A DNA stretch of 64,000 nucleotides from Idiomarina aquatica (GCF_003987185.1 NZ_PIPS01000001.1:186001-250000); one strand, 5' to 3'. Positions 1 through 10,880 are shown, counted from the stretch's first letter. The notes: generated by a model from the sequence alone, not told the origin. Numbers and translations: made by a program.

Positions 1-8
1 AAAACTCG

Positions 9-1226
9 GTGATTTTTTATATAGCGCGGCAACCCATCTTTGACCGTCGTAGAGGCCTGTTTGCCTACGAGCTGTTGTTTCGAGATGGCTTTGAGAATGC
101 GTTCCCGGACATTGACTCCGATGAAGCCACGGAACGGCTGGTTGAGAGCAGCGAACTGAGTACCGGCATTGAAGCATTAACCGGTCAGAATAGAGCGTTC
201 ATTAATTTCACGGAACAATCGATCTGCAACCAACTACCTCAACTGCTACCCAAGCAAAACACGGTGGTTGAGCTGCTGGAAACGGTAGCCCCAACCGACG
301 ACGTTTTTCAGTCGGTAACGTCATTGAAGGATAAGGGCTACACAGTAGCGCTTGATGATTTTGAATTTGATGATCGCTGGCAGCGTTTTTTGCCGCTGAT
401 CGACATCGTCAAAATGGACTTCCGCGCACTGTCGATAGCGCAGATTAAACAGCAAATGCGCGCACACCGCGGCTTTACAGGACGTTATCTGGCGGAAAAA
501 GTAGAAACCTACGATGAATTTAAGCAAGCACTCGAGCTCGGCTTTGATTACTTTCAGGGCTACTTTTTTGCTAAACCGGAAGTCATCCAACGCCGTTCTT
601 TATCGGCGTCACAAAAAGTCTATCTGGAGCTGCTGGATAAAATATCCGCCGACGACTATAACCCCGACGAAATCGCCCAAATTATTGAGCGTGACACCGG
701 CGTTTCCTACAAGTTGCTGCGTTTTGTGAATTCCGCGTTTTTTGCCCGTCGCTCGGAAATAACCTCATTAAAACAAGCCGTCGTGCGCCTGGGACAGGCC
801 GAAATACGCAAGTTTGTTGCGTTAATATCAACCGCCTCACTGGGCGAGAGTAAACCCAACGAGTTAACGCAGTTATCAATAACCCGCGCGCGTTTTTGTG
901 AACAACTGGCGCAGATGAATCCACGCTATGGTGCCGACCCCGGTACAGCTTTCCTGTCAGGGTTGCTCTCTAAGCTTGATGCGATGATGGACGATGAGTT
1001 GAGCCAAATTTTAACGCACATTCATGCCGGCACCACCATTCGCGACGCGTTGATTGATAAAAAAGGCGCGATTGGTTTTTTTCTGATTACCGCTGAAGCG
1101 ATCGAGCGCGTCCATTGGAAGAAAATTGATCAGGCCGCCAAACAGCTCAAACTGTCCAGTGATACGGTGATCAAACTGTACCACGACGCCTCAAGTTGGG
1201 CGCGGGCCGCGAGCGGAAGTGCTTAA
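9..1226 (+). CDS. EAL-HDOD domain signalling protein (CdgJ/YuxH type)
   Basis: Two-domain protein of about 405 residues. Residues 1-190 are an EAL-like domain: ARQPIFD at the N-terminus, ELL (E21) in place of EAL, an LDDF motif and QGYFFAKP near its end. The loop that normally follows DDF (GTGYSS) is replaced by EFDDRW, so cyclic-di-GMP hydrolysis is doubtful. Residues 200-390 are an HDOD domain (KLLRFVNSAFF, IRKFVAL). Family members such as Vibrio CdgJ affect motility, sometimes as degenerate phosphodiesterases; the role here is inferred. The start is a GTG only 8 bases from the window edge and the frame stays open to that edge, so the true start may lie outside. Its stop overlaps the Shine-Dalgarno of the next gene, so the two are probably cotranscribed. 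Confidence 0.85.
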   Translation: MIFYIARQPIFDRRRGLFAYELLFRDGFENAFPDIDSDEATERLVESSELSTGIEALTGQNRAFINFTEQSICNQLPQLLPKQNTVVELLETVAPTDDVFQSVTSLKDKGYTVALDDFEFDDRWQRFLPLIDIVKMDFRALSIAQIKQQMRAHRGFTGRYLAEKVETYDEFKQALELGFDYFQGYFFAKPEVIQRRSLSASQKVYLELLDKISADDYNPDEIAQIIERDTGVSYKLLRFVNSAFFARRSEITSLKQAVVRLGQAEIRKFVALISTASLGESKPNELTQLSITRARFCEQLAQMNPRYGADPGTAFLSGLLSKLDAMMDDELSQILTHIHAGTTIRDALIDKKGAIGFFLITAEAIERVHWKKIDQAAKQLKLSSDTVIKLYHDASSWARAASGSA

Positions 1227-1235
1227 GGAGGTACT

Positions 1236-2594
1236 ATGCAGCACTCGGATATCTGGCAACAACGTATGCAAGCATCAACACCGGCGGATCGTTCCGGTGA
1301 TACCCGTACGCCCTATCAGAAAGACAAAGCCCGGGTGTTACATTCCGCCGCATTTCGACGGCTGCAGGCAAAAACTCAGGTGATGTACATTGGTATGCAC
1401 GACTTTCCGCGTACCCGCCTAACTCATTCGCTCGAAGCCAGCCAAATTGGCGGTGGCCTGGTGGTTCATTTTCAGCAACACCAGACCGAACTTGCAGAGT
1501 CTCTGCAACTGTCTGAATCGCTGATCGAATCCTTGTGTCTGGCGCACGATATTGGTCATCCGCCATACGGTCATGGCGGTGAAATTGCGCTCAATTACAT
1601 GATGCGACATCACGGCGGCTTCGAGGGCAATGGTCAAACCTTTCGTATCGTCACCCAGTTAGAGACCTACACGGCCGACGCCGGAATGAATTTATGCCGC
1701 CGCACACTGCTCGGACTGTTGAAGTATCCGGTTACCATGCATCAGGCAAGACGCAAACGACTGCCAAAGGACATCAGTGATTTCCGTCATTTACCAACCC
1801 GCGACTGGCTGCCGGCGAAAGCGCTGTATGATGACGACAGCGATGCGTTAAAGTGGGTACTTTCCGCACTGTGTGATCGTGATATCGAGCGCTTACAGCA
1901 GTTTTCACAGCAGCCAAGTGAACATCAACATGGCCGCAGTCAATACAAAAGCGTTGATGCGTCGATCATGGAGCTCGCCGATGACATCGCCTATGGCGTG
2001 CATGATCTGGAAGACGCCATTGTGGTCGGTTTAATCCAGCGCGATCGCTGGATGGCTGAAATGTATGAGTTGTTGCAACAGCTGGAGTCGGAATTACCTG
2101 AGTTTAATGCGGCTGAGCTGACCGATTTGCTGTTCTCAGCACAGCATTATCAGCGCAAACGCGCCATCGGCGATTTGGTTAACCGTTTGGTGACCTCAGC
2201 GACCCTACAACCCTACCCAGTCACATTTGACGATCCTATTCTGCAATACCAAGCGTTACTGGGTCCGACAGAACACAAGCTGTTACAGGCGCTAAAAGAA
2301 TTCATCTTTAAATTTGTTATTCGCAAACCCGAAATGCAAATTCAGGAATTCAAAGGGCAACAGGTGGTGATGGAAATTTTTGACGCACTCGCGGTCGATC
2401 CGGAGCGTTTATTACCCGAAAACACCAAACAACGTTATCAGTTGGAAAAACAGCGTCTCGAGCAGGGACTCAAGGGCAACCCCTATCGGGTTATTGCGGA
2501 TTATCTGGCAGGAATGACCGATGCTTACGCGGCGAGACTTCATCAGGAAATGTTCTCTGTGAACTCACCGCCGCGCATGACATCGAGGTTTTAA
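1236..2594 (+). CDS. dgt: dGTP triphosphohydrolase-like HD protein
   Basis: HD-superfamily nucleotide hydrolase of the dGTPase family, expected to cut dNTPs to deoxynucleoside plus tripolyphosphate in the cytoplasm. Visible metal-site motifs are RLTHSLEA (H64), AHDIGHPPYGHGGE (H104-D105, then H108 and H113) and ELADDIAYGVHDLED near residue 250. At 452 residues it is shorter than E. coli Dgt (505) and fits the type-2-like dGTPase group common in marine gammaproteobacteria, so the substrate may be broader than dGTP. A perfect Shine-Dalgarno (AAGGAGGT, 1225-1232) lies on the stop codon of the upstream EAL-HDOD gene. It converges on recA with only 6 bases between the stops. Confidence 0.9.
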   Translation: MQHSDIWQQRMQASTPADRSGDTRTPYQKDKARVLHSAAFRRLQAKTQVMYIGMHDFPRTRLTHSLEASQIGGGLVVHFQQHQTELAESLQLSESLIESLCLAHDIGHPPYGHGGEIALNYMMRHHGGFEGNGQTFRIVTQLETYTADAGMNLCRRTLLGLLKYPVTMHQARRKRLPKDISDFRHLPTRDWLPAKALYDDDSDALKWVLSALCDRDIERLQQFSQQPSEHQHGRSQYKSVDASIMELADDIAYGVHDLEDAIVVGLIQRDRWMAEMYELLQQLESELPEFNAAELTDLLFSAQHYQRKRAIGDLVNRLVTSATLQPYPVTFDDPILQYQALLGPTEHKLLQALKEFIFKFVIRKPEMQIQEFKGQQVVMEIFDALAVDPERLLPENTKQRYQLEKQRLEQGLKGNPYRVIADYLAGMTDAYAARLHQEMFSVNSPPRMTSRF

Positions 2595-2600
2595 TAACGC

Positions 2601-3689
2601 CTAGGTCAATGACAGATCGTCATCGGCCTCGGCTTTATCGCTGGCCTTGCTGGCTTTAGCAGCCGCTTCAGCTTCTCGATCTTCCTTGGTTTTCTTTACG
2701 GGTTTAGTCAACAACAGTTCCCGTAAACGTCCTTCCAGCTCGTTCGCGATAGCCGGGTTTTCCTGCAGGAACTTCATTGAGTTCGCTTTACCCTGACCAA
2801 TCTTATCGCCATTGTAACTGTACCAAGCGCCCGCTTTATCGACCATCTTGTGTTTAACACCTAAGTCGATGAGCTCGCCTTCTTTGGAGATGCCGCGACC
2901 GTATAGGATCTGGAAGTTTGCTTCTTTAAATGGCGGCGCTACTTTGTTTTTCACCACTTTCACGCGAGTTTCGTTACCCACCACTTCGTCGCCCTCTTTC
3001 AGAGCACCGGTACGACGAATATCAAGACGTACTGACGAGTAGAATTTCAACGCATTACCACCGGTTGTGGTTTCCGGGTTACCGAACATCACACCAATCT
3101 TCATCCGGATTTGGTTAATGAAGATGCACAGGCTGTTCGACTTTTTGATGTTAGAGGTCAATTTACGTAACGCTTGTGACATCAAACGCGCCTGCAGACC
3201 CACGTGGCTGTCACCCATCTCGCCTTCAATTTCAGCTTTTGGCGTAAGCGCGGCAACCGAGTCGACGATAACCACATCAACGGCACCAGAACGCACCAAC
3301 ATGTCACAGATTTCCAGTGCCTGCTCGCCCGTATCCGGCTGCGACACCAACAGGTCATCAACCTGAACGCCAAGCGCTTCCGCGTAAATCGGATCCAATG
3401 CGTGCTCAGCATCAACGAACGCACAGGTTTTTCCGGCTTTCTGAGCTTCTGCGATAACTTGCAGTGTCAGCGTGGTTTTACCGCTCGATTCCGGTCCGTA
3501 AATTTCAACGACACGTCCAAATGGCAGACCACCGATGCCGAGGGCGACATCAAGCCCTAACGAGCCGGTTGACACTGAGGCAATGTCCATGGTCTGGTTA
3601 TCACCCAGACGCATAATGGATCCTTTACCAAACTGTCGTTCAATTTGTCCAAGTGCTGCATCTAGTGCTTTTGAACGATCGTTGCTCAT
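2601..3689 (-). CDS. recA: Recombinase RecA
   Basis: DNA strand-exchange ATPase and coprotease for LexA self-cleavage. 362 residues. The N-terminus runs [13 protein letters not shown], the Walker A motif GPESSGKT is at residues 65-72, and the protein ends in the usual acidic tail. An in-frame TTG exists 12 bases upstream (3701), but the ATG at 3689 is preferred because GGAG sits just upstream at normal spacing and the protein then begins like other RecAs. A textbook SOS promoter lies upstream. recX, often next to recA in gammaproteobacteria, is not here: recA converges on dgt instead. Confidence 0.98.
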   Translation of the reverse strand: MSNDRSKALDAALGQIERQFGKGSIMRLGDNQTMDIASVSTGSLGLDVALGIGGLPFGRVVEIYGPESSGKTTLTLQVIAEAQKAGKTCAFVDAEHALDPIYAEALGVQVDDLLVSQPDTGEQALEICDMLVRSGAVDVVIVDSVAALTPKAEIEGEMGDSHVGLQARLMSQALRKLTSNIKKSNSLCIFINQIRMKIGVMFGNPETTTGGNALKFYSSVRLDIRRTGALKEGDEVVGNETRVKVVKNKVAPPFKEANFQILYGRGISKEGELIDLGVKHKMVDKAGAWYSYNGDKIGQGKANSMKFLQENPAIANELEGRLRELLLTKPVKKTKEDREAEAAAKASKASDKAEADDDLSLT

Positions 3690-3725
3690 GCTATGCTCCA
3701 ACTATTAATTACTGGTTTTATGAAC

Positions 3726-3753
3726 AGTATACTGTATGTTTTTACAGTATCAA
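3726..3753 (-). promoter_or_regulatory. recA promoter (sigma-70 type)
   Basis: Read on the minus strand, TTGATA (3748-3753) and TATACT (3726-3731) are separated by 16 bases. The hexamers and spacing match the E. coli recA promoter closely. The LexA box fills the spacer, so repressor and polymerase compete for the site. It lies wholly in the gap between pncC and recA. Confidence 0.85.
3730..3749 (-). promoter_or_regulatory. LexA (SOS) box of recA
   Basis: TACTGTATGTTTTTACAGTA on the plus strand fits the gammaproteobacterial consensus CTG-N10-CAG with the favoured flanking TA on both sides. It sits between the -35 and -10 elements of the recA promoter. It implies LexA-controlled recA; pncC upstream would read through it only if cotranscribed. 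Confidence 0.93.
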
Positions 3754-3757
3754 GTTA

Positions 3758-4258
3758 TTACGATAATTTTTTTAGTAAGCGATTCAAAACCGTTGCTATG
3801 GTCTGTATCCGCACCGCTTCGCGGTCTCCTTCGAAAACCTGCGAGAAGCTCTCGGTCTGCTGGCCACAGGCAATGGCCATCCACACCAGACCCACCGGTT
3901 TTTCCGCACTGCCACCCTCCGGTCCGGCAATACCACTGACGGCAACCGCCCAATCCGCTGAGGCGGCCTGACAAGCTCCTCGTGCCATCGCTTCAACACA
4001 AGGTTGCGATACCGCACCAAATTCCGTCAGTGTGGTTTCGGGTACCTGCAACCACTGCTGTTTGAGTGCGTTAGTATAGGTGATTAAGCCACCATTAAAC
4101 CATGCAGAGCTTCCCGCCACTTCCGTAATGACGTATCCTATACCTCCGCCGGTACAGGACTCTGCGGTTGCCAGCGTTTGCTGGCGGGCGGTCAACTGTT
4201 GACCAACCGTTGCCGCCAGCGACACCAGTTGCGCCCAGTTTTGTCGGCTTGTTACCAT
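3758..4258 (-). CDS. pncC: Nicotinamide-nucleotide amidohydrolase PncC (CinA C-terminal type)
   Basis: Single-domain CinA-like protein of 166 residues that deamidates NMN to nicotinate mononucleotide in pyridine nucleotide salvage. The family signature AESCTGG (catalytic Ser34) and the SGIAGPEGGSAEKPVG loop (about 108-123) are present. The N-terminal domain of full-length CinA is absent, as in E. coli PncC. It lies directly upstream of recA on the same strand, the order seen in Pseudomonas and E. coli. Only 34 bases separate its start from the divergent mutS start, so promoters for one or both must overlap coding sequence. Confidence 0.92.
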   Translation of the reverse strand: MVTSRQNWAQLVSLAATVGQQLTARQQTLATAESCTGGGIGYVITEVAGSSAWFNGGLITYTNALKQQWLQVPETTLTEFGAVSQPCVEAMARGACQAASADWAVAVSGIAGPEGGSAEKPVGLVWMAIACGQQTESFSQVFEGDREAVRIQTIATVLNRLLKKLS

Positions 4259-4292
4259 AATTTTCGGATCCTAATAAAAAGATAACTAAAGT

Positions 4293-6866
4293 ATGCCAGC
4301 GTCCGCTATTTCTGAACAGTCGATCCAATCACATACACCCATGATGCAGCAATACCTGCGCATAAAAGCAGAACATGCTGACATGTTGTTGTTCTATCGG
4401 ATGGGTGATTTTTACGAGCTTTTCTTTGATGACGCCAAACGCGCCGCCGAATTGCTTGATATTTCGCTGACCAAACGCGGCGTCAGTAATGGTGAGCCGA
4501 TCCCGATGGCCGGTGTGCCCTACCATGCCGCCGAAAACTACCTCGCGCGACTGGTCAATAAGGGCGAATCCGTTGCCATTTGCGAACAGATTGGGGATCC
4601 GGCCACCAGTAAAGGCCCGGTTGAGCGTAAAGTGGTACGGATCCTGACGCCGGGCACCATTACCGACGAATCCTTGCTGAATGAGCGCCAGCAAAATCTT
4701 CTCACCGCCGTCAATCCGTTGGCAAACGGCTATGCCATTGCGGTACTGGAATTGAGCAGCGGCCGCTTCTGGCTTACTGAAGCCCACTCGTACGAGCAGT
4801 TAACGGCCGAACTGCAACGGCTGCAGCCGGCCGAACTGCTGTACCCGGAAGGTTTTGATATTGCCGGGCTCCCCTTGGCCAAAACCCGCAGTTGCCGCCG
4901 CGCGGTTTGGGAATTTGACGTTGAAACGGCGCAGGGTTTGCTGACCCGCCAATTTAATACCCAGCACCTGCAGGGCTTTGGCTTACAGGATAAACACCCC
5001 AGCATCAGCGCTGCCGGAGCGGTACTACACTACGTACAAGAGACGCAGCGAGCGGCGTTACCGCATATTCAGGCGCTGCTGCGCGAACCGCCGAACGATG
5101 CCATTATTTTAGATGCTGCCACACGACGTAATCTGGAACTGCAACAAAGTTTATCCAGCGCCGATACGCATTTGAGTGCGGTACTCGACGAAACCGTGTC
5201 GGCAATGGGCAGTCGTAACTTTCAACGTTGGCTACAACGCCCCATCCGCGAACAACAGACCTTAGAGGCTCGTTATGACGCGGTCGAAGAGTTGTGCGAA
5301 CAAGAGCGTTACCTCGAGTTGCATCAACAACTGAAGCAGTTTGCCGATATCGAGCGTATTGTGGCGCGGATTGGCTTGCGCAGCGCGCGGCCCAAGGATT
5401 TCGCTCGTCTGCGTGACAGTCTGGCGTTGATCCCGGCGTTGAAGCTACTGTGTCAAACAGCGGCGCTGACGCGCTATGACAAGGTGATACAACCATTTGC
5501 TGAATTGCAGCAACGGCTCACTCGCGCAGTCATTGAAAACCCACCGATGCTGATCCGTGATGGCGGCGTCATTGCCAGCGGCTATGATAGCGAACTGGAC
5601 GAGTTACGCGAACTGGCTACCGGCGCGTCCGACTATTTACAACAGCTTGAAACCCGTGAACGTGAGCGTACCGGCATTGCTACACTTAAAGTCGGTTACA
5701 ATAAAGTTCACGGTTACTTTATCGAAGTATCGCGCAACGCGTCCGGGGATATCCCCGCTGATTACCAGCGTCGACAAACGCTGAAAAACACCGAACGCTA
5801 CATTATTCCCGAACTGAAACAGCACGAGGAAAAAGTACTGACGGCACAGGCTCGCAGCCTGGCGCGCGAGAAATGGCTTTATGACCAGCTGTTTGAGCAC
5901 TGCCTGCCCTTTGTCAACGAACTGCAACGCACAGCCGCCGCGCTGGCCGAACTGGACACCCTTGCGGCCTTTGCCAAATTGGCCATGCAACAAGGCTACT
6001 GCCGGCCACAACTGGTCAGCGACAACAACCGGCTGCAGTTGCAACAGGCTCGCCACCCGGTGATCGAACGGCTCAGTGACGAACCCTTCATAGCGAACGA
6101 CATTGTACTGAGTCCCGAGCGCAAAATGTTGATGATAACCGGCCCCAACATGGGGGGTAAATCCACGTATATGCGACAGGCCGCGTTGATCGTTATTCTT
6201 GCTCATATGGGCTGTTATGTGCCCGCCGAAGCCGCGGTGATCGGTCAGTTCGATCGCATCTTTACCCGCATTGGTGCGGCCGATGATATTGCGTCAGGAC
6301 GCTCAACCTTTATGGTCGAAATGACCGAAACGGCAAATATTCTGCATAACGCTACCGCGCAAAGTCTGGTGTTAATGGATGAGATTGGCCGTGGCACTTC
6401 TACCTATGATGGCTTGTCGCTGGCCTGGGCCGTGGCTGAACAACTGGCGCGCAATATCGGTTGTCTAACGCTGTTTGCAACGCATTATTTTGAACTCACC
6501 GAGTTGGCAGAACAGCTGCCCGGAACCGTAAATGTGCACGTCGAAGCACAACAACACCAGGATCATATCGTGTTCCTGCACCGTGTCGCTGAAGGCGCCG
6601 CCAGTCAGAGTTTCGGTTTGCAGGTCGCAAAACTGGCCGGTGTACCGGGTCATGTCATCAGCGCCGCCAAACGTAAATTAAGGACGCTGGAGCAAGAGTC
6701 AAGCGCACAACAAAGCTTACCGCTTGAGCCTCAGCCAGCAGCGCCACAAACGCCGGAACCGCAAGCAACGGCGTTGCTGGAGAAGTTACAGGGCGTTGAC
6801 GTTAATGAACTGAGCCCGAAACAGGCATTGGATTTGCTGTTTGAATGGAAAAAGGCGCTCGATTGA
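4293..6866 (+). CDS. mutS: DNA mismatch repair protein MutS
   Basis: Mismatch-recognition ATPase, 857 residues, normal for the family. The N-terminal mismatch-binding motif GDFYELF places the wedge residues at F40 and E42. The ATPase Walker A motif [13 protein letters not shown] starts near residue 617, followed by [12 protein letters not shown] (Walker B region) and FATHYFEL. A Pro/Gln-rich linker (about 805-830) leads to the C-terminal oligomerisation tail, which ends EWKKALD. The ribosome-binding site is weak. The stop codon lies within a bidirectional terminator hairpin shared with rpoS. Confidence 0.98.
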   Translation: MPASAISEQSIQSHTPMMQQYLRIKAEHADMLLFYRMGDFYELFFDDAKRAAELLDISLTKRGVSNGEPIPMAGVPYHAAENYLARLVNKGESVAICEQIGDPATSKGPVERKVVRILTPGTITDESLLNERQQNLLTAVNPLANGYAIAVLELSSGRFWLTEAHSYEQLTAELQRLQPAELLYPEGFDIAGLPLAKTRSCRRAVWEFDVETAQGLLTRQFNTQHLQGFGLQDKHPSISAAGAVLHYVQETQRAALPHIQALLREPPNDAIILDAATRRNLELQQSLSSADTHLSAVLDETVSAMGSRNFQRWLQRPIREQQTLEARYDAVEELCEQERYLELHQQLKQFADIERIVARIGLRSARPKDFARLRDSLALIPALKLLCQTAALTRYDKVIQPFAELQQRLTRAVIENPPMLIRDGGVIASGYDSELDELRELATGASDYLQQLETRERERTGIATLKVGYNKVHGYFIEVSRNASGDIPADYQRRQTLKNTERYIIPELKQHEEKVLTAQARSLAREKWLYDQLFEHCLPFVNELQRTAAALAELDTLAAFAKLAMQQGYCRPQLVSDNNRLQLQQARHPVIERLSDEPFIANDIVLSPERKMLMITGPNMGGKSTYMRQAALIVILAHMGCYVPAEAAVIGQFDRIFTRIGAADDIASGRSTFMVEMTETANILHNATAQSLVLMDEIGRGTSTYDGLSLAWAVAEQLARNIGCLTLFATHYFELTELAEQLPGTVNVHVEAQQHQDHIVFLHRVAEGAASQSFGLQVAKLAGVPGHVISAAKRKLRTLEQESSAQQSLPLEPQPAAPQTPEPQATALLEKLQGVDVNELSPKQALDLLFEWKKALD

Positions 6867-6876
6867 GCGCCTTTTT
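6849..6876. terminator. Bidirectional terminator between mutS and rpoS
   Basis: AAAAAGGCGCTC, a four-base loop GATT, then GAGCGCCTTTTT form a perfect stem with A-run and T-run on the two sides, so it works in both directions. The mutS stop TGA (6864-6866) spans the loop and stem, and the rpoS stop lies 2 bases beyond. Confidence 0.93.
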
Positions 6877-6877
6877 A

Positions 6878-7885
6878 TCAGTTCGAGGTAAACAGGGAGT
6901 CCAGTGTTAATCCCCGTTGTTTGAGAAAGTCCCTCAGCTTGCGTAACGCCTCCACCTGAATTTGCCGCACCCGTTCACGGGTTAACCCAATTTCATGGCC
7001 GACATCCTCCAGTGTTGAGGGTTCATAACCGAGCAGGCCGAACCGCCGTGCCAACACTTCTTTTTGCTTCGGACTCAGAGCTTCCAACCATTCCGTAATG
7101 CGCTCCTTGAGATCGCCGTCCTGCAAAATACCCTCAGGGCCGCCATCATTTTCATCGGCAAGCAGATCCAACAGTGCTTTATCACCATCCCCGCCCATCG
7201 GCATATCTACCGAAGCAATGCGCTCATTGAGGCGCAGCATTTTGTTGATGTCACCAACCGGCTTATTAAGGCTACGGGCAATATCTTCGGCGGTTGGCTC
7301 ATGATCCAGTTTGTGGGCTAATTCCCGCGCTGCACGCAAATACACATTCAACTCTTTAACCACGTGTATCGGCAGGCGGATGGTGCGGGTTTGGTTCATG
7401 ATGGCGCGCTCGATGGTCTGTCGTATCCACCAGGTCGCGTAAGTTGAGAAGCGAAAGCCGCGTTCGGGATCAAACTTTTCGACCGCACGAATCAGTCCCA
7501 AATTGCCTTCTTCGATCAAGTCTAAAAGCGCCAAACCGCGATTGTTATAGCGGCGAGCGATTTTAACCACCAGTCTCAGGTTGCTTTCAATCATTCGCCG
7601 TCGTGCGGCTTTATCGCCTTTTAACGCACGCCGCGAATAGAACACCTCGTCTTCGGCCGTCAACAGCGGCGAAAAACCAATTTCTCCCAAATACATTTGG
7701 GTAGCGTCCATTTTACGCTGGTACTGAGTATTCGATGACAGCGCTTCTTCTAAGGCAGCTTCTTCATCTTCAGCAATACGGGACGCATTCAGCGCCTCGG
7801 GTTGCGGTTCCTCGATGTCATCATCCTCAACAAAATCTTCACTGACTTCGTCATTTTCGTCCAACTCTGCCTTGGTCCTGCTCAT
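6878..7885 (-). CDS. rpoS: RNA polymerase sigma factor RpoS
   Basis: Stationary-phase/general stress sigma-70 family factor, 335 residues (E. coli 330). After an acidic N-terminus come [23 protein letters not shown] (region 1.2), the region 2 core with [19 protein letters not shown] and [14 protein letters not shown], and the region 4.2 helix-turn-helix [10 protein letters not shown]. The ATG at 7885 is chosen because GGGGAAG precedes it and the protein then begins MSRTKAEL; a frame open further upstream adds 48 residues unlike RpoS. It follows nlpD as in most gammaproteobacteria, where the main rpoS promoter lies inside nlpD. Confidence 0.97.
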   Translation of the reverse strand: MSRTKAELDENDEVSEDFVEDDDIEEPQPEALNASRIAEDEEAALEEALSSNTQYQRKMDATQMYLGEIGFSPLLTAEDEVFYSRRALKGDKAARRRMIESNLRLVVKIARRYNNRGLALLDLIEEGNLGLIRAVEKFDPERGFRFSTYATWWIRQTIERAIMNQTRTIRLPIHVVKELNVYLRAARELAHKLDHEPTAEDIARSLNKPVGDINKMLRLNERIASVDMPMGGDGDKALLDLLADENDGGPEGILQDGDLKERITEWLEALSPKQKEVLARRFGLLGYEPSTLEDVGHEIGLTRERVRQIQVEALRKLRDFLKQRGLTLDSLFTSN

Positions 7886-7967
7886 AACAACTTCCCCTTG
7901 TCTAACCCTTCGTGACAAACGACACGCTGACATCCCTATCCGTTGCTTTTCATCCTCCTCGCCCTCA

Positions 7968-8894
7968 CTAGCGGGATTTAGGCAAATAATGCCGTGGATT
8001 AACTGACTTGCCGCGATAGCGAACTTCAAAATGCAGCTTCACCCGCTGCGTTCCTGAATCGCCCATTTCGGCAATGGTTTCACCCACATCTACCCAATCT
8101 TGCTCTTGCACAAGAATCTTGTCGTTGTGCGCGTAAGCAGTAATAAAATCATCGTTATGTTTCAAAATGATTAACTGCCCAAAACCTCTTAACGCGCTGC
8201 CGACATAAACGACTTTCCCGGCAGCCGCCGCACGCACTGGGTCGCCCCTGTTACCGGCAAAATCGAGGCCCTTATTACCCCGTTCCGATAACGAAAAATC
8301 TTCAATGACTGCCCCCGCCGCCGGCCATCGCCACTGAATGTCTTTGTTGGCGACTGTCACCGAGCGACGTGGCTCAACCGTCTTCACGCGTTTCTGAACC
8401 GTTCGCTCAGACGCCTGGCTTTTCGGTTTAGTTGTTGGTTTTACAACCTTTTTCTTGCTGTCTACTTTTTGACCATACTCCTTCTGTGCAGACTTAGCAA
8501 CGGGTCGCTTTATATCTTTTTTTGAGTCTCGGACAGTATTATTATTCGCTTTCGTTTGAGCAACCGATTTTGGCGGACGTTGACGTGCGAGATTGCCGGA
8601 TAAACGCAACGTCTGGCCGGGGTAAATCGTGTAAGGCTCATCCAGTTGATTGAGTCTGGCCAGTTCGTTGACATCACGATTGGCACGGAAGGCGATAGAA
8701 TAGAGGGTTTCACCGGCTTGTACCTGATAGGTATCGGCGGTCAATGAATTGGGTTCGAAGTCGCGAAAGGTTTTACCGGTATATAAGGTTTCCACCGGCG
8801 CCGGGGAACTGCGCCCCGAGCAGCCAGCGATGAGCAACAGGCCAATGGCTGCAGCCGCTGATAATACCAGTCTGGCAGGCAGTTGCTCTTTCAT
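7968..8894 (-). CDS. nlpD: Murein hydrolase activator NlpD
   Basis: Outer-membrane lipoprotein of 308 residues that activates an AmiC-type amidase at division. The lipobox LLLIAGC puts the lipidated cysteine at C25. A LysM peptidoglycan-binding domain spans about 54-98, a Lys-rich linker about 105-190, and a LytM/M23 domain about 210-303. The LytM metal motif is degenerate (GNKGLDFAG where peptidases have H-x3-D; KLHFEVR at the second site), as in known NlpD activators without peptidase activity. ATG at 8894 is chosen because it gives a proper signal peptide. It lies 14 bases after yqaA and feeds into rpoS. Confidence 0.95.
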   Translation of the reverse strand: MKEQLPARLVLSAAAAIGLLLIAGCSGRSSPAPVETLYTGKTFRDFEPNSLTADTYQVQAGETLYSIAFRANRDVNELARLNQLDEPYTIYPGQTLRLSGNLARQRPPKSVAQTKANNNTVRDSKKDIKRPVAKSAQKEYGQKVDSKKKVVKPTTKPKSQASERTVQKRVKTVEPRRSVTVANKDIQWRWPAAGAVIEDFSLSERGNKGLDFAGNRGDPVRAAAAGKVVYVGSALRGFGQLIILKHNDDFITAYAHNDKILVQEQDWVDVGETIAEMGDSGTQRVKLHFEVRYRGKSVNPRHYLPKSR

Positions 8895-8908
8895 TGCTGT
8901 GTGCGCCC

Positions 8909-9496
8909 TTAACTCATCCCTTGGTAAACAACATAACCCAGGATAGCCAGCACCACAACACTCCAACCAATGCGGTCAACGTAAAGACGCAGTTTTACCG
9001 CCATTGCCGGGCCACCGGTTTTCAGCAGCCAGGCAACCAGATAAAAACGCAGCCCGCGACTGACTGCCGACGCCAGCACGAAAGGTAAAAATGCCATTTG
9101 CATAACCCCGGCTGTTACGGTAAATAATTTGTACGGAATGGGTGAGAAGCCGGCAATAAAGACGATCCAGATCCCATAAGTCGTAAACCACTCGGTTACC
9201 GTGGCCAGCTTGTCCTGATAACCAAGCGTTTCAACCAATGGCACCACGGCGACATCATAGGCCCAGTAGCCGAGCAAATAACCCAGTATGCCGCCGGCAA
9301 CCGAGCTTACCGTCGTCAGTGCGGCCAACCGCCAGGCGCGCTGGGGCTGAGTCATTGCCATCGGCGCTAGCATGACATCAGGCGGGATCGGGAAAATAAC
9401 CGATTCGGTAAAACTGAGTAACGCCAACAGCCAGTCTGCTTTCGGGTGTTGCGTCCAGCGAAGCACCCGATCATACAACGCAGAAAAAAGTTTCAA
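8909..9496 (-). CDS. yqaA: YqaA/DedA-family membrane protein
   Basis: Integral membrane protein of 195 residues, close to the YqaA branch of the DedA (SNARE-associated) superfamily. It has the [17 protein letters not shown] segment (about 31-47), a Gly-rich [12 protein letters not shown] stretch and the [14 protein letters not shown] motif (about 116-129). DedA-type proteins are thought to act as lipid flippases or proton-dependent transporters; the exact role of YqaA is not established. It overlaps pcm by 4 bases and precedes nlpD, a position also seen in other gammaproteobacteria. Confidence 0.85.
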   Translation of the reverse strand: MKLFSALYDRVLRWTQHPKADWLLALLSFTESVIFPIPPDVMLAPMAMTQPQRAWRLAALTTVSSVAGGILGYLLGYWAYDVAVVPLVETLGYQDKLATVTEWFTTYGIWIVFIAGFSPIPYKLFTVTAGVMQMAFLPFVLASAVSRGLRFYLVAWLLKTGGPAMAVKLRLYVDRIGWSVVVLAILGYVVYQGMS

Positions 9497-10131
9497 AGAA
9501 GATCCCCTTTAACCAATGGCACAAATCGAACATCACCAATCCGTTGTTGTTCAATGGTGTCGCCAAACCGACGCAGCACCGTTAACGTCTGCTGCTTATC
9601 ACCCACAGGAATGATCATCACCCCGCCGTCGGCCAATTGTTCTACCAGCGCTTGCGGCACTTCGGTTGCGGCGGCGGTGACGATAATACCGTCGAACGGC
9701 GCTTTACTGCGCCAACCTTCCCAACCGTCACCATGGCGCATCGAGACGTTATGCAAGTCCAGACTACGCAACCGGCGTTTGGCCTGATACTGCAACTGCG
9801 CGATTCGCTCGACGCTGTAGACGTGATCCACCAGGCGCGCCAGAATTGCGGTCTGATAACCGGAGCCAGTGCCAATTTCGAGTACTTTTTTGCAATCGTG
9901 CTGCATCAGCAATTGGGTCATGGTTGCCACCATCAGCGGCTGCGAGATGGTCTGCCCGTTGCCGATGGGCAACGCGGTGTTTTCGTAGGCTTTGTGCGCT
10001 AGGCTCTCCGGCATAAACAACTGCCGCGGCGTGGTTTCGATGACGTCCAGTACCTGCTGGTTCGTGATACCCGCCTGCCGTAAAATACTGATCAAACGCC
10101 GAGCCGGACCTGAAGATGTAAATGCTGTCAT
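9493..10131 (-). CDS. pcm: Protein-L-isoaspartate O-methyltransferase
   Basis: Cytoplasmic SAM-dependent repair enzyme that methylates isoaspartyl residues in aged proteins. 212 residues. The family signature [15 protein letters not shown] (51-65) and the SAM-binding loop EIGTGSGYQ (85-93) are present, with [13 protein letters not shown] near 155. It overlaps surE upstream and yqaA downstream by 4 bases each (ATGA), implying translational coupling. Confidence 0.97.
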   Translation of the reverse strand: MTAFTSSGPARRLISILRQAGITNQQVLDVIETTPRQLFMPESLAHKAYENTALPIGNGQTISQPLMVATMTQLLMQHDCKKVLEIGTGSGYQTAILARLVDHVYSVERIAQLQYQAKRRLRSLDLHNVSMRHGDGWEGWRSKAPFDGIIVTAAATEVPQALVEQLADGGVMIIPVGDKQQTLTVLRRFGDTIEQQRIGDVRFVPLVKGDLL

Positions 10132-10880
10132 GATTGATCGGATAACCAGTCGTTCAAGGTGTCCTGATGACGTTTTGCGGTCATATCCAGACTTAATGGT
10201 GTAATCGAAACATAACCTTCGCGCACCGCATAAAAGTCGGTATCCGGCGCATCATCGGCGTGATGGCCAATCGGCCCGTACCAGAAGATTTCACGGCCGA
10301 ACGGATCGCGGTCATGCACCATGGTTTCAGCGCGATGACGGCGTCCCAGCCGCGTCACCCGCGTCCCTTTTAACTGGTCAAAGGTGGTGTACGGCACATT
10401 AATATTCAGCACCGTGTCCAGTCGCAACGGTTTGGATTCCATCGCCTGTACAATATCAGCGACCACCCGGGCGGCGGTATCATAGTAGTCGTGCCCTTTA
10501 CCGCCCATCGACACCGCAATCGCCGGCAACCCTTTAAAGCGACCTTCCATGGCGGCCGCAACCGTACCGGAATACATCACATCATCCCCCATGTTGGGGC
10601 TGTCATTGATGCCGGAAACCACTAGATCCACTTCGTCAGCAAAGGGTGAGTTGGTGCCTAAATGGACACAATCTGTTGGCGTACCGTTTAACGAGTAAAA
10701 GCCGTTATCGAGGCGTTGCAGGCGCAACGGGTTATGCAGGGTCAGCGAGTTAGAGGCACCACTGCAGTTGCGATCCGGGGCAATCACACGAACATCTGCA
10801 ACTTCTTTTAGCGCACGGTAAAGCGCATGAATTCCCGGTGCGTGGACACCATCGTCATTACTCAACAGAATTTTCATCAT
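10128..10880 (-). CDS. surE: 5'/3'-nucleotidase SurE
   Basis: Stationary-phase survival nucleotidase/exopolyphosphatase, 250 residues. The metal site is visible in [11 protein letters not shown] (D9, D10), followed by GVHAPGI and [19 protein letters not shown]. Two tandem ATG codons begin the frame; either could initiate. It overlaps pcm by 4 bases and its first 23 bases lie inside the 3' end of truD, so the four genes ispF-truD-surE-pcm are read as one overlapping unit. Confidence 0.96.
   Translation of the reverse strand: MMKILLSNDDGVHAPGIHALYRALKEVADVRVIAPDRNCSGASNSLTLHNPLRLQRLDNGFYSLNGTPTDCVHLGTNSPFADEVDLVVSGINDSPNMGDDVMYSGTVAAAMEGRFKGLPAIAVSMGGKGHDYYDTAARVVADIVQAMESKPLRLDTVLNINVPYTTFDQLKGTRVTRLGRRHRAETMVHDRDPFGREIFWYGPIGHHADDAPDTDFYAVREGYVSITPLSLDMTAKRHQDTLNDWLSDQS

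Noticed and set aside
3690-3701. TTG start four codons upstream of recA
   Set aside because: It overlaps the GGAG that serves the ATG at 3689; the shorter start matches RecA N-termini.
5637-6206. 189-codon open frame antisense to mutS
   Set aside because: Lies wholly inside mutS on the opposite strand, protein has no recognisable domain, and mutS conservation explains the sequence.
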